Numbered from the stretch's first letter, positions 1-11,999 are shown. The stretch is 64,000 nucleotides of DNA from Cololabis saira (GCF_033807715.1 NC_084596.1:37038879-37102878), one strand, 5' to 3'. Notes: a model not told the origin generated them from the letters alone. Translations and numbers: made by a program.

Positions 1-1122
1 ATTCATTTGAATTCATCTTCTGAGGAAGTTCTGTTGTGGCGCTGAACTCAGTATTCTTTGAGATAATTCTCTTACATGGACATTTTCTAACATAAAAACG
101 TGTCTTTAAAAGTGCTCTCCAGCCTGGACGTGTTTGAAAATGCCTTTGACCTACTGCAAAGTGAACAGGGAAAACAAAGCTTTCCGTAATCTCCTGCTTT
201 TTTTTAAAGAGCTTTAATGTTATCTAAGCAGACTTTCTTTGAGTCCTTGTGAAGGGTCTGTTCTGGCAACAACACAACTTTTCAGATTAGCATTTATAGT
301 GCACACAGAAATGTGCAGTGTGCAGGACATACAAATGAGTGAAGTGTATAATGACCCGTTCAAATGTGATGAACACATAACGGCTGTGCATTCAAGGCAG
401 TTTGAATGCACGGGGTAGATTAACTAATGGACTTGACACACAAAAAAAAAATCACTTTTTAAAAGGGTTATTGAAAGAACATATGTCTGTTGCTACTTTC
501 GACATATTAATGAGCGACAGTGATGTGGCTGGAGTCGGGATGCCCTGTCTCTGTGTATTTTAACTGCAGCTCCATGACTCAGCTCCTTGACTCAGTATAG
601 GTGCAGAAAACTACATCAAATGAAACGGATTCTATTGAAGTGAGTTTCTCCTTGAAAATCTCAAAATTTTCTCTTGAAATCCAAAGTCAAGGAATCTCAG
701 GTACTGGTACTTTTGAGAGTGATGTTTGAATTTCTTCCCTCGTGGCATTTTAGTTTAATGAAGTTGGCAGAACAACAAGGTCTCAGAGTTTTTGCTACGC
801 AGAGGTAACTGCACCAAACACGCCGGTGCTCTGTCTACAACCCTCCCATGCGGAGTGGTCCGACAGGTTAAATAAAGCTAGATGGTGGAGCTGATAAGTT
901 GTGACAGCCTTCTCCATTTTGGACTTTCAGGCTTTTAGTTCTGTCAGAAGCCAGCACTGTCAAGATCTTCATTTTGAAATGAGCTTTTAAAGAAATGTAA
1001 TTTGAGTGAACTCTTAACCTGCTGAGATCACATCTGGCTAGTGTGCACCCTCAAAAGCTCACAGACGGTGATGTTTAACTGCATGTTGTCACCTGTTTGT
1101 CACAGGCGCTATTATCCGTGGC

Positions 1123-1762
1123 TAGGGCTGGGCGATTTATCGAGATTTTAATATATATCGATATATTTTAAAACGCGATATGGTACGAGACAATATCGTT
1201 TATATCGATATAGCTTTTTTTTTTTTTTTTTTTTAAATTTTTAAAAAACATTTTTTTTAATGATTTTGATATAGCTTATTTTGTGACAAATTGACTTGAA
1301 TGTTTTATTTGAGATTTGCACAAATGTTTTGTTATTTGCACAACTGTCAACCTCAGTGGAAAAGTCTGCCTGTTACTGTCTACATTGTATTAATTGCACA
1401 GGGTATTTTAATTTAATTGTTATGCAGGAAAGGGATATTTGTTTTATTTTATTCAAGAAGCATTTTTATTCTATATATGCAGGCAGTTTATTTTTATTTC
1501 ATTTGTTTTATACATTTTGATATTGTGCAGACCTCTGTTAATAAAGGAACCTGTGTGACATTTGGCACGAGGTATTGTATTAAAACTGACTTTTTTAAGG
1601 GTTTGCCTCAGAAAAAAATGAAGCTAACAGAGATGCTATGCTATAATGCTTTGGGGGAAACCCCAGTTATGTCACAGAAAAAATATCGAGATATATATCG
1701 AGTATCGCCATTCAGCTAGAAAATATCGAGATATGACATTTGGTCCATATCGCCCAGCCCTA
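1123..1762 (+). mobile_element. Non-autonomous hAT-type MITE, family A copy 1
   Basis: A 640-bp element with perfect 14-bp terminal inverted repeats, TAGGGCTGGGCGAT at both ends. It is flanked by 8-bp target duplications with one mismatch: tccgtggc (1115-1122) and accgtggc (1763-1770). Eight-base duplications with TAG/CAG-type ends indicate the hAT superfamily. Both ends carry many copies of ATATCGA-like motifs, which are candidate transposase-binding sites (inference). I see no transposase, and the internal open frames are short and AT-rich. A second copy lies at 18713-19341. A T-run at about 1208-1234 is an internal low-complexity tract. Confidence 0.85.
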
Positions 1763-4426
1763 ACCGTGGCCCTCCTCTGCTAATAGAAAGTAAAAGTTAA
1801 AATATAAGCCTTCAAATCGGGGTTGTATTCAGTTGAGAGGGAGGGGGTGGACACTGATTAGGATTAGTTAATGGCTAATGGCGTTATGTGTGATGTGACC
1901 GTGGAAAAGAGCAAAGACAGAAAGAGATGAGAGTGTGCAGAGGAGATTTAAAAGACAACAAAACTTGTACAGATCACTCTGTAGCTGTAATGGCACAGTC
2001 AGAGAGCCAAAAGAAAGAAAAGAAGCTGGTGTGATGAATGTGAAGTATGAAGTGGTGTCACAGCACCAGAAAGGCAGTGTGTTTTTGTGAGCCAGTGGAA
2101 GGATCGGTGCTGAAAGGGGTTAGGGGCACTGTTACTCTGCAGGCTCACATCCAACCTTTGGGGTCTCGTGCTGTCACCCTCCGCTGCATGCTGTCCAATA
2201 AAGCAGAAATGTGTCGAGAAGAAAAGACGCCAAAGCAGGTCAAGTGAAGAGAAGTGGGACGAGAGAAAGGGATGGGTTGAGAAACGGAGGCAACAAGGAG
2301 GGGGAGGATTCAACGGGGTGAGGCACATGGAGGGAAAGAAAGTATAAGAAGTGTAAGAAGCAAGGTGGATGGTGATGAAAAATTTAAGGTCAGAAACGGT
2401 GATAAGGGGAAGATGGATAGAAAGAGGGAAAGCACTCTCTAAAATGGAAGACGAGTAAAGCCAGGTCAGCCATGTTAGCAGCATCAGTGACCAGAAATTG
2501 TTGCCTAGCAGCATGGAAGAATAGTAGTCGTCCTCTCTTCTCTTCTCCTTTTATCTCCTTATGATTTCCCATCATCCTCCTACTCCTTTTTTCCTCCTCA
2601 CCTCGCCTCCGTCTCTCTTCTGCCCGCTGTCATTCTCACTCTCAACCTTTCCATCTCTCCCCTTCGTTTCACTCTTCTCTTTGCACTCTGCTCACACGCT
2701 CCACTTTTCTTACCTCGGCACCGGGCTGGTGCCGCCTGTGCGGGCAGATTCCTCCATGGCAAGTCTTTCATAAGTAAATGTGGCTGATGCAGTTGTTACA
2801 CCAGCGCTGCGCCGCATCAGGATTACATGGCACATGTGGAACCCGTGTCCTCCTCCGCTTTTAGTCAAACACAGGGTGGCACATTGCATCAAGCATGGAC
2901 TTTTCTGTGTGTTCTTAGTGTGGATGATGCTCCTGGTCTGGGCCTCCTGAAACTAAAAACAGGGAAACAAGTATTATTCTTACACTTTCAAATTCGTCAT
3001 TCAGTATCTGGTAATGTGGTTTGGACAATAGCTCTTAATTGCTGTCACAAAATGGTATTCTACAAAAATGCAATTGCTTCTGTTGGTCAAATTCTGGTAG
3101 AATTCTTTGACTCATATATGAGTCAGACATAAATGAGTTTCATGATATATGCCTACATGTTTGTCCACACTTGACTGGTTTTGTACTTGCAGTCCGTGCA
3201 TATGTTTTCATCTTAGTTTATTACAGAGATGGATATATATATTTCTTATTAAAAATGAAAAAAAGAAGCACAGAACTAGCCAGCCGTTCCTGGACCAGTC
3301 AGAGACAAATGAAGCAACACAACCATGCACGATCACACTTCTGTTATTTAGAACCGCAGTCGCCCTCCTTTTCTTTGCCAGAGCTCAGTTTTCACAGAGA
3401 CAACATTACTGTGGACAAACGTGGTCCACAACCACAGTTCTAGGGAGGTCTGTGGGAACCGGACAGGCTACACTGTGTAGTCCGTCACTTTAGAAAAGAT
3501 TAATGCTGGCTGTTTCATGCAGATATATTTATTTATTTAAATGCTTTGATAGCAAAGCTTTGCGGTCTGGTGCTGATTTAGAACCAATCAAACCATCATG
3601 CATGCGTTTGAGCTGTGAAGCTGAAGTACCAGGAGAAAAAAAAAAACATGGCAAGAAAAACTGCCCCCAGACCAGGCCCAGCAGGGGTTTAAGCTGGGGA
3701 CACATCAGGGGACCACATACATTGTCACAATGCCAGTACCGTACTCTTACCAACAAATTCAATACCCACCAGACTATAAACTGCATGTACAGCTGAAATG
3801 AAGCACCTCTCATCTCCTTTTCGGACACAGCTGTTATCATAAATCTTAATCCCCAATTCTCTTTTGGTTTTATACACACATTGCAGGGTGCAGGGAAATT
3901 TCAACATGTCAGGTCCAGTATCTACCTCTGACCTTCAGTTTTTTTATTTTTTTTATTTATGTGACTATGTAGAAATAGTTTTTTCTTTGATGGGGGCATT
4001 ATATTTTACACAGGTGGAACAAAACAAACTACCTGAGGAAAGACCGGTTAAACGGGACATATAATCAAAAAATGAAATCCCTTTGCTTGAAACTGTGTAT
4101 TTGATTGTCTATCAAGTTAAAAACTCTGACATAACACAATCCTCTCACTTTGTTTAAGGCTGCTTATTTCTGACAAAAAAAGTTTTTCTGTTAGTTGCTC
4201 AAATTAGCAGTATACCGTGACAGATCAGAGCAGACATATCCAGCTTCCCCATGTATCCTGGTTCTCTACACAACTTCACATCAAGCAGCAAAAAGTGTTT
4301 CTGACCAGTCTACCCCTGAAATTAACACTAATCTGCATGTGGAAAACTGGATGTTTTTCTGCACTGAAACTCCAGCATCTACATGAGCAGGGATTGTGTA
4401 GATGTGACGATGTGGGCATGTCAGAG

Positions 4427-5644
4427 TAGGGGTGGGCGATATGACCCAAAATTAATATCACGGTATTTTTCATCTTTTGAACGGTGACGGTATAATATCA
4501 CGGTATTTTTTGGTACGTTTTGGGAGGAGTAGCCTGTCCTGTCCCTTTTATGTGAATAAGGTTAATATTTTTATAATATAATAAGTAAATGGTAGGTATC
4601 CTTATCAAAAAGAGACATGGGAGAGTATTATGCATTCTCAACATACTTATTTGGCAAAAAACCTAAAGATCTTACATATATATATTATATTTTAAATATA
4701 TATATATATATTATATTTTAAATATTTTGTAAACCTGTCTTAAAATGTAATACTGGACCTCGGTTGGGCTGGTTGGACAGCGGGTGGTGGAAAATTTCCC
4801 TTAATTTTATTCTCTTATTCTCTAATTTTCTTCTAAAGCCCGCGGTACAGGTATGTTTTTTCGAGAGAAGAACATGGTTATGGGTATTTTTTTGTCACTC
4901 TTTCTTTCTTTTGGGCAAAAAGATTCTTTTAAACCGACATTCATTAATTTTTTCTCCATCTTGAAGTGGGTGACTATTCCAGCAGGTTGAAACAGCGCTC
5001 TGCGCTCCGCTGCCGTCAAAGACCCGCCCCGCTCCACTTCTGATTGGCTAGTGTTAGTTTGGTTGAGCCAGAGCTGCTTTCCTCTCATTCCATTGGTAGA
5101 CGAACTCGGTTGACTCAACCTTTTTTTTTTCTCTCAAACCTTTTTTTTTTTTTTTAAAGCACTCAAACTCGCACGCCGAGAAAAAAAACTCGGTACGCCG
5201 GAGATCCGGCACGGTGCCGGAATACTTTAAGCCCTGTCATTTCTTACTACTCTTGTCGTAAGGTGTAGCAGCAGTACACGATGCCTGCAGTGAAAGCTGT
5301 GTAGTCTTGGGACGTGCTCCGCTGGTTCTGCAGCGGCACCAGCGGAGCAGCGGTCCCAGTGGGACCAGCTGCTGGTCGCACTTGCGCTCGTTTTGGCCCG
5401 GGTTGCCTCTTCATATTCACGGGCGTGCGTGTTTTTTAAGTGATGAAACAGGTTGCTTGTGTTTCCACCTCTTGCTGTCACAACACAGCAGCAAACCTTG
5501 CATATCACCGACGTTTTTAATTCCTTATTTAGGCTTATTATTTTATAATTGATTTATTACGGTATTGACGGTATTGCAAAATCCATGTCGTGGCGCAGTT
5601 TCACACCGGTGATGACTATGACACCGGTGTACCGCCCACCCCTA
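4427..5644 (-). mobile_element. hAT-family DNA transposon, internally deleted, with BED-finger remnant (family C)
   Basis: A 1,218-bp element ending in TAGGGGTGGGCG inverted repeats (12 bp perfect) with identical 8-bp target duplications tgtcagag at 4419-4426 and 5645-5652. Inside, on the minus strand, is a BED-type zinc finger typical of the N terminus of hAT transposases. The catalytic domain is missing at this length, so this is a deletion derivative of an autonomous element. Motifs of the type CACGGTAT or ACGGTATT recur inside both ends. The right end lies 54 bp from the ctnnd2 exon acceptor, so it sits in the region that would normally carry the branch point and flanking intronic splice signals. 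Confidence 0.88.
5227..5508 (-). pseudogene. hAT transposase BED zinc-finger fragment
   Basis: The minus-strand frame from 5508 begins with a C-x2-C pair (CKVC), a hydrophobic stretch and then an H-x4-H pair in NLFHHLKNTHAREYEEA. This is the layout of a BED finger (ZBED/hAT DNA-binding domain). Downstream the frame drifts. A YDKSSKK-like stretch, common just after the BED finger in hAT transposases, is recovered only in another frame near 5250-5230 and is followed by a stop. No DDE/RNase-H-like core or dimerisation domain is present. I read it as a broken transposase first exon inside the element at 4427-5644, not a host gene. Confidence 0.75.
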
Positions 5645-5698
5645 TGTCAGAGTGTCTTTAATGGTAGTAAAATACTTGCATGTTTGCTTGTCTTCCAG

Positions 5699-5835
5699 GA
5701 GGTATGCCAGTGCCTGAGGTGGCATCTGACACTGCCAGCGCTGCTGCCATGTTGAGCCCTGTCCTCAATGCCTCCAATGGAGACGGCTCGGAGTCCGAAA
5801 CCACCTCCGCCATCCTCGCCTCCGTCAAGGAACAG
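5699..5835 (+). CDS. ctnnd2: ctnnd2 (delta-2 catenin) coding exon, N-terminal region
   Basis: A 137-bp exon encoding 45 residues from the split codon: G-M-P-V-P-E, a variable Ala/Ser-rich stretch, then [19 protein letters not shown] and VKEQ. This matches the vertebrate delta-2 catenin N terminus, where MPVPD and [21 protein letters not shown] occur in the same order. The paralogue PKP4 shares only the ILASVKEQ end, so ctnnd2 is favoured. The acceptor is tcttccag/GA at 5698/5699 and the donor is CAG/gtctga at 5835/5836, a GT donor with poor matches at +3 to +6. It enters in phase 1 and leaves in phase 0. The protein is a neuronal junction and dendrite regulator that binds cadherin tails through armadillo repeats encoded outside the window. 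The Met at 5704 aligns with the PKP4 start and could initiate a shorter isoform. Whether this is the a or b teleost copy cannot be told. Confidence 0.93.
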
Positions 5836-8174
5836 GTCTGAAGTCTCAGTCGGTGCATCTGTGTCCATTTGTGTGCAGAAGATTTGTCTCTTTCAGGATG
5901 TAGCAATAATAATCCCTCCAAACATTTCAGGGAAAAAATAAGGTGACAAAACTAAGCAAGGATGATGGAATGCCTTCCTGGGCCGTTTTATCTCAGACAC
6001 CTCCCTCCATCTTGATATGTTAGAAAGGAGCCTTACTTAGGTCGCAGCTGCTCAGTGGGGTTTTTGAAAGTAGTATATATCTCCACATTTGGTCAAACTG
6101 TGATGAGGGAGCACACGCTGGAACAAGTTACCTTCATTTGGTTTTTTCAGCCTTGCCAAGATTAGGCTTCAGAGCTAGACTGTGTTTGATGTTCATTACG
6201 CATTAATGAATGTGAGAATATTCATCACGGCCCTCAGAGCTGTATGAATCTACTCAACTTTTCCTTCTTTTTATAACCCTTCTTCATTTTTGTTCCACTC
6301 ACAACTCTCTGAAATATCCTGATTTTCAACTGAAACCAATTCGTTGGGGAAAAAAGAAACATTTTCACATGTCATTTGTGTTACACGGTCAGACTTTTAC
6401 CCCTTGAGCTCAGTAAATGTCAGAGTTCGGTTGAACAACAGCTGGACAAGGGACATCTATTGACGTATCTGCAACCTGGATTTTGCATAATTTTCATCCA
6501 CAGATACAATCCCATCAACATTTTTACTCTTTGAATTTAAAATGCACTGTTGTGAGTTAAAATGTCGCAGGTGATTGAAAAATAGAACCAAAAGTCAGCA
6601 TGATAGGAAAGTGAAAATGGACTGTTTAAAGTGGTAAATGCATATGAGCATGTGTAAAGGCAGGAGTAAAAGCATTTGCCTGTCAGGAAAGCAGGTTGAT
6701 GGAACCAGAATAATTTACAAGAGAAGCAGAGGTGTGTTGTGCTCTTTAAATAACCTTCTTCTCTCCTGCATAGTATGAGCATGAGTAATAGTGGCCACAA
6801 TACTTTATATTGTGACACTATTTTTAATTAGAGCTTGCATGAGTTGGGCTCATTTTCCCACGAGTAACAAAATGTTTCACGTTTAAATCCAAGTACTGGA
6901 AGTGGAACATTGGCTTTGGAAGAACTACGACACAATTTGATATAAATCAAAGTTAAACGGAATTTCAAAGATATTATGTTGTGAACACTGTGGAGTATTA
7001 AAGTACCAAAATTGATGTTAATCCATGCAGCCGTTGTCCACATATTTTAATCTGGAATAAAACGTTGGACAGATGGGCAAACATCACACAACACTGCTGT
7101 ATATAGAGCCACATTCTAGCTTACCCTGCAGTGAGATAAGTACCTACTGTACCAGCATTCAGTGAAATCAAAACAGATTAAAAAGGATGTCACTGTGAGA
7201 TCCAATTATGTGAATAAAATAAAATCTCACACGTCAGATTGCGTTTACAGATCTTGTGGAGAGCTGCTGCACTTGTATGGAGCCGTTTCTGGCTCCAGGG
7301 GGAGCTCTTAGAGGGCAGTTGGCATGTCTCAAACGTGTCAGCAAGGGCTGAAAGTCCCCATGGGAATAAGAACTGGAGGAGCGACACAAAGCACCGGTCC
7401 TCCCCGGATATCAGCCACATTCCCACCTCTGCTTTGAACCAGAGGCTTGAAGCTGCGTTACTGTAGCTCCTGCTAACCTTCCCCACCTGAGTCACAAAAT
7501 GAACTGAAAGCAGTCGAGTCTCTGCGAGTAATGCAGGTGCAAAGTTGTGGCAGGGATGCTCCAAAAAGTCTTGAGTGCTTTTCCCTTAGAGACAGGGGAA
7601 GTGGAGTTGACAAGATGTTCAGAAGCTAAAGATAGCGGGTAAAAGCACTGGTTTCTGCATGTTACTACGATATTCTGGAAGTCTATTACAGAGGATTTGG
7701 GGTGTGATAATGGACTCCTGATGAAAATGGGAAAATAGAGGGGGTTAAAGACCGGAAGATAGAAGTGAAAGGAGCTAACTGATGAAAGTACTATAGTTCG
7801 CTCTGCTTCCACCCTCTACCATATCAATTTTCTTTCCTGCTCCTGCACCACGGTGAAATTATTACTTTTTCAATCCGGCCATTTGTCACTTCCTTTAATA
7901 CTTGTTTTTGCAGTGTGTAATTTTTTAATGTGGTTGGGCTGGTGCCAGTGTCTGTTACCAGGCTATAAAAGAAAACAGGGATGTATTTTCTAAGGCTGGG
8001 TGCACAACAAACAAACACACACATGCACACGCACACAAACACACACAGACGCACGCACGCTTGCACGCACAAGACTAAGCTTCCTGCTCATTTTGCTTCA
8101 TAAAGACAAGGTCAGGCATGAGAGCTAAGAAAAGGTCTCACGCTCACTGGGACCCACAGATATCTGGTTTGCAG

Positions 8175-8176
<2 letters not shown>

Positions 8177-8221
<45 letters not shown>
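8177..8221. repeat. (AC)n microsatellite
   Basis: About 45 bp of uninterrupted AC dinucleotides. A looser CA-rich tract with g/c interruptions lies just upstream at about 8010-8070. Confidence 0.97.
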
Positions 8222-8223
<2 letters not shown>

Positions 8224-9107
8224 TGCTGCTATACAGTTGCTTTTGCTCGCGTTAGCTCCCTCCAGGAGATCCCTGCTGCTGTTCTTCGTCAGTTTCCTTC
8301 AGCCCACATGAGATTGATTAGCCATTCAACGTCGTATTTATCACATCTGTCAGCTTTTGTCTTCAAATCGTTCATCATCTCGTCTGTCACCGCGTCTTAT
8401 ATTGGGGGAAGCGCAGTGTGAAGTCTGAAAGAGTTTCATTTCAGTGCGCGCTGTGGTGCATTTGAAAAATCTGATGCATTGTGTTACTGAATGACAAACA
8501 GGCTGAAAGTGGCATAGAGTATCAATTAGATGTCTTTCGCTTGGAGCTTGGTATAATTTGACAATCCAAAATGTGAATGTGTTTCAAAAAGAAAATAGAT
8601 TTATACAATCAGGTGACAAGAAAGTCAGAAAAAAAGGCGAGAGCTCACTGATCAGTTTTGAAGCCGTGCTTCGTGCTTTGTAAACAGACTAATGTTTAGA
8701 CACTGTGTCTTCATCAGAGTGAAAATGGACATAGGTGTGCTTAAGCCATTGAAGGAATAGTTTATCCTCATCTCAGTTTCGATTGGAGAGTCAATACAAG
8801 AGTGGAGCTAGTCACAGTACGTTTCCAAATACCAACCACCCCGACACAATCACAGAGGGACAAATGTACTTGAATGTTTCAAAGATACAGGCACAAAAAA
8901 GGATGGAAAGATGTTACAGTTGTGACATTTCATGAGGCCATGACAACACAGGCCATTTATCAGTGTCAGAAGGTGAATAAAAGCACAAAGAAACAGATCT
9001 GTCACTGTGTCATATAGAGAAATATAAACCTCAGACATCAGAGAAAGCATGAAAAATGCAGTCCTTCAACTATGCAGCGTTGTATTTAGACTATAAATCC
9101 AGTAAAA

Positions 9108-10209
9108 GGGTGCGTCCCAATACTCCCCCTCGCCCTCCTTTTCTTCCCTAACCCTAACTTTTGCGCGTTCCCGTGAAGGTAGTGGTGTCCCAATTCCTCT
9201 TTTCACCTAGGGGGAGGGGGCATAACGAGGGCTAGGGGCTGAGAATAGCCCCTTCAAATCGAGGGATTTCAGATGCTGACTTGGCGAGCGAGGGGGTATG
9301 AAAAAAAAGAGGCTCTGCGTCGATTTGACTCGCCGACCGAAGGCAAACAGGCAGACTGGTCTCAGAGAAATAGAGAGAAATAATCCTGTGACTCGTCAGA
9401 TTTGTTTTGGATGTTTCTGATATAATAGTCTTCAGAAACCACAAAGTAATCCAGCTGTTATCTGGGTAATTTACACACTTTCAGATAAAGTTGCGGAAGA
9501 TCACGCCAGAATAAAGGGATTTATGGTTCCGCGTTACACCAACGCAGATCCTACGGCGGAGGTTACGCAACCTACGCCGTAGGCTCTGCGTCGATTTAAC
9601 GCGGACCCAAGCTCCGGACCCGGCAGACAGAAATCTCTAAATTTCGGAGCAAATTTCTTAACAGGCGTAGCTACAACTGTTAGATTTCATCTATTAAACC
9701 AACATATTCCTAAATGATTTATTTCAGCCGGCGTGATTCTCAACAGAGCTGCGTCCCGGGAGAGAGTGTCTCTCCCGGGGCTGACGGAGCAGCCTGACCC
9801 AGCGATCACGTCTCTTCTCGGGCTGTGAGCTGAGGCTGCTCCCCGGGGCCGGCGGCTCTTCTCATCTCCGAAAACATCGGATCAAATTTCTTAACAGGCG
9901 TTATTTGGATAAACTGAGCCCCGGTTGGGGATCTTAAGGTTACCATTATACCTGAAAAAATATTAAAACTTAATAAAGTGCCATATTAACAGCGCTACAG
10001 CTGAAATTAAAACAGCTTTTGGCTCTCAGCTTCCTGATCAGGGAAGGGATGAAAACGAGGGGTAGGGGGAGAATTGGGACAGGCACCTGGGCCAAGTGCC
10101 CTAGATCTCAAGTGCCCTAAAATCTCCCCCTTCTTTTTTAGGGCTTAGGGAAGAAAAGAAGTGCGAGTGGAGAAAAGAAGGGCGAGTGAAGGAGAATTGG
10201 GATTGGGCC
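9108..10209. mobile_element. DNA transposon-like element with long imperfect inverted ends
   Basis: The left end reads GGGTGCGTCCCAATACTCCC and the right end, reverse-complemented, reads GGCCCAATCCCAATTCTCC. Both continue into matching blocks rich in CTCGCCCT, TTTTCTTCCCTAA and CCCTA. The element is about 1.1 kb with a GC-rich core at about 9690-9880. It contains an internal direct repeat around CAAATTTCTTAACAGGCGT (near 9650 and near 9882). No transposase is seen. I could not find a clear target duplication, so the superfamily is left open. The TAACCCTAAC near 9150 belongs to the inverted end and is not a telomeric tract. Confidence 0.65.
9519..9602. repeat. Harbinger-terminus-like GC-rich block
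   Basis: ATTTATGGTTCC followed by TACACCAACGCAGA and CCTACGGCG resembles the outer part of the element at 12000-12478. It closely resembles the reverse complement of 55266-55351. It looks like one end of a PIF/Harbinger MITE caught inside a larger element. The second end is not seen nearby. Confidence 0.5.
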
Positions 10210-11049
10210 TAACTCTTGACAGAACAGACAACTGACGAAACCTCAAGACCCTTTCTGTTCCCCAGAACCTCAGGGAAGCAGGAGGACTAAGACCAACCTG
10301 TTGCATGATGTCAGCTGATAGCACAGTCCAAGTCTACATCACAGTCCCATGTCCAGAAATGTGAGCCTTTTAAAGCACTTTTACTTTGTCCCACATAAAC
10401 CACATCATGAAGTGAAAGGCTACAAAGTTAATCAGTGATCTCCAGCCACAGATTGAATGTCTGCTGCCCTTCTGCTAAGAGGCTCCTGGTTCTGCTGCAT
10501 ATTGCTGGAAGATGCACAGAGAGCGCTGCTTTTATCAATAAGCAAGACGTATTTCATTGAGTTTTTATCTGGAAACATAAATTACAGGAGTTCTGGAGCT
10601 GCTTCACATATTTCAACCACTGGAGAGAGGCAAGTCTTGTTAAATGTAACTCCTTTGAGAATCGCGTGTGTGATCCAGAGTTCATAAAGAATTAAGAGCG
10701 CTGTAAAACTTTGATTTACTGAGCCAATCCAAGTCAACCCCTCGGTCAAGGTGCTGTAAACAACCCAGAGTTTGTTCAAATGTAATAATCGGCACCTAAA
10801 AGCTACCTGTAACCACTGCAGAAGAAGAACGGGACAAGCCTGTGATATCACCCACAGGTTTTCTGAAGAGTGCTTTTGAAGCTTATATAACATGGGCAGA
10901 AAGCGATGTCTCTCAGTCACGATTTCAGAAATTCAGAAATGGTTGAAATGAGCAGGTCGTGGAGCCAGCTGGAACACGCCCCCTTTAGCTCAGTAATTCA
11001 AGTTAAGTTACTAAAACTTGACTGACTTAGCTCATGATAACCAATGATC

Positions 11050-11825
11050 CTAACTAATGTTACCTTACATTCAGTCTGATCAAATTTGTTCATCTCCAGG
11101 ACTGCCTTCTATCATCTCAGAAATATATCTAAAGTAAGATGCTTTCTGCCACAATCAGACTCTGAAAAGTTGGTTCATGCTTTTATCTCCAGTAGATTAG
11201 ATTATTGCAATGCACTTTTTGCAGGACTAACAAAGCAAGTGTTACATAAACTCCAGCTTATTCAAAATGCTGCGGCCAGAATTCTAACAAAAACCGAGAG
11301 GTATGAACACATCACTCGTGTTTTATCCTCTCTTCACTGGCTCCCTGTTAAACAAAGAGTAGATTTTAAAGTACTTCTTATTGTTTTTAAATCTATGGAT
11401 GGTTTAGCTCCCTCCTACATGGTTGACATGCTGACTGAATACATACCGGACAGATCCCTTAGATCATCAAATAAGAGTCTCCTCATCATACCTAAATTCA
11501 CACTAGATCTGCTCATGGTGCTTTCAGTCACTACTACACTCTCTCTGCAGGAACTAAGGTCTGCTCCAGCAGCCCTCTTCCAAAAGCAGACTAAAAACTT
11601 ACCTTTTTGCACAGGCGTTTGAGTAAACTCTACATGGTTGGCTGGGTGATCGCACTTTTGTTAAAATGGAATTATGGTTGTTATTGTTGTTTTTCTCGTC
11701 ATACTTTTGTCTGTTTCTGTTATTGTAAACCTGTAATTGGGTTTGTTTGTTTATGCATTTGAGCACATTGAGTCCATGCTCATCATGTGAAATGTGCTTT
11801 ATAAATAAATTTGCCTTGCCTTGCC
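11050..11825 (+). mobile_element. L2-like LINE 3' end
   Basis: This is the 3' part of a non-LTR retrotransposon: the C-terminal reverse-transcriptase region (pseudogene listed separately), a short 3' UTR, and a tail built of TTGCC/TTGCCT units at about 11809-11825. That kind of simple-repeat tail is typical of L2-type elements in fish. The 5' part is missing, as usual for dead-on-arrival copies. No target duplication could be assigned. Confidence 0.75.
11086..11622 (+). pseudogene. LINE reverse-transcriptase C-terminal fragment
   Basis: A 178-codon frame containing EKLVHAFISSRLDYCNALF, LHKLQLIQNAAARILTKT and HITRVLSSLHWLPVKQR. These are hallmark blocks after the polymerase palm/thumb in L2/CR1-group LINEs of fish. 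After LLIIPKF the original frame is lost: the expected continuation (TRSAHGAFSHYY-like) is read in a different frame, and the end LFQKQTKN is recovered later. There is no catalytic FADD-type motif and no endonuclease, so it is non-functional. The start at 11086 is simply the first ATG in an already truncated copy. Confidence 0.8.
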
Positions 11826-11999
11826 ATACATCCTTATTTCAGGTGTCGCTGCCAAAGTGACACCTGAAAAGAATGTTGCCAAAGGCGGACTAGCATAGCT
11901 CTGCCTGGACCCGTGGTCTCCCGGTCACACCTAGTCTAGCAGCCTTGGCAATCAACCAATGGGAGAGGACTATGTGGCCACCTCTACGGTTGTGGCTTA

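Larger units (their letters stand above)
1..5698 (+). other. ctnnd2: ctnnd2 intron upstream of first visible coding exon (3' part)
   Basis: Non-coding sequence up to the acceptor at 5698. It holds two hAT-type elements (1123-1762 and 4427-5644). The tract 1-1114 shows nothing recognisable. The tract 1771-4418 shows no gene either; it contains a C/T-rich low-complexity run at about 2525-2720 that gives long but meaningless open frames on both strands. The intron enters the exon in phase 1, since two exon bases (GA) complete a split codon. The 5' end of the intron and the first coding exon are outside the window. Confidence 0.75.

Noticed and set aside
1417..1719. 100-codon frame inside the family A hAT MITE
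   Set aside because: Copy 2 has indels that break it, and the residues are those of AT-rich MITE sequence, not of a transposase.
1999..2514. 171-codon minus-strand open frame
   Set aside because: Low-complexity Ser/Leu/Phe/His-rich translation of a purine-rich region, with no motif and no similarity that I recognise.
9145..9160. Telomere-like CCTAACCCTAAC
   Set aside because: Only two units, and they form part of the modular inverted end of the 9108-10209 element.
11839..11868. Short perfect hairpin (TTTCAGGTGTC arms)
   Set aside because: 11-bp arms only, no long-stem precursor around it. Too short to support a microRNA or regulatory call.
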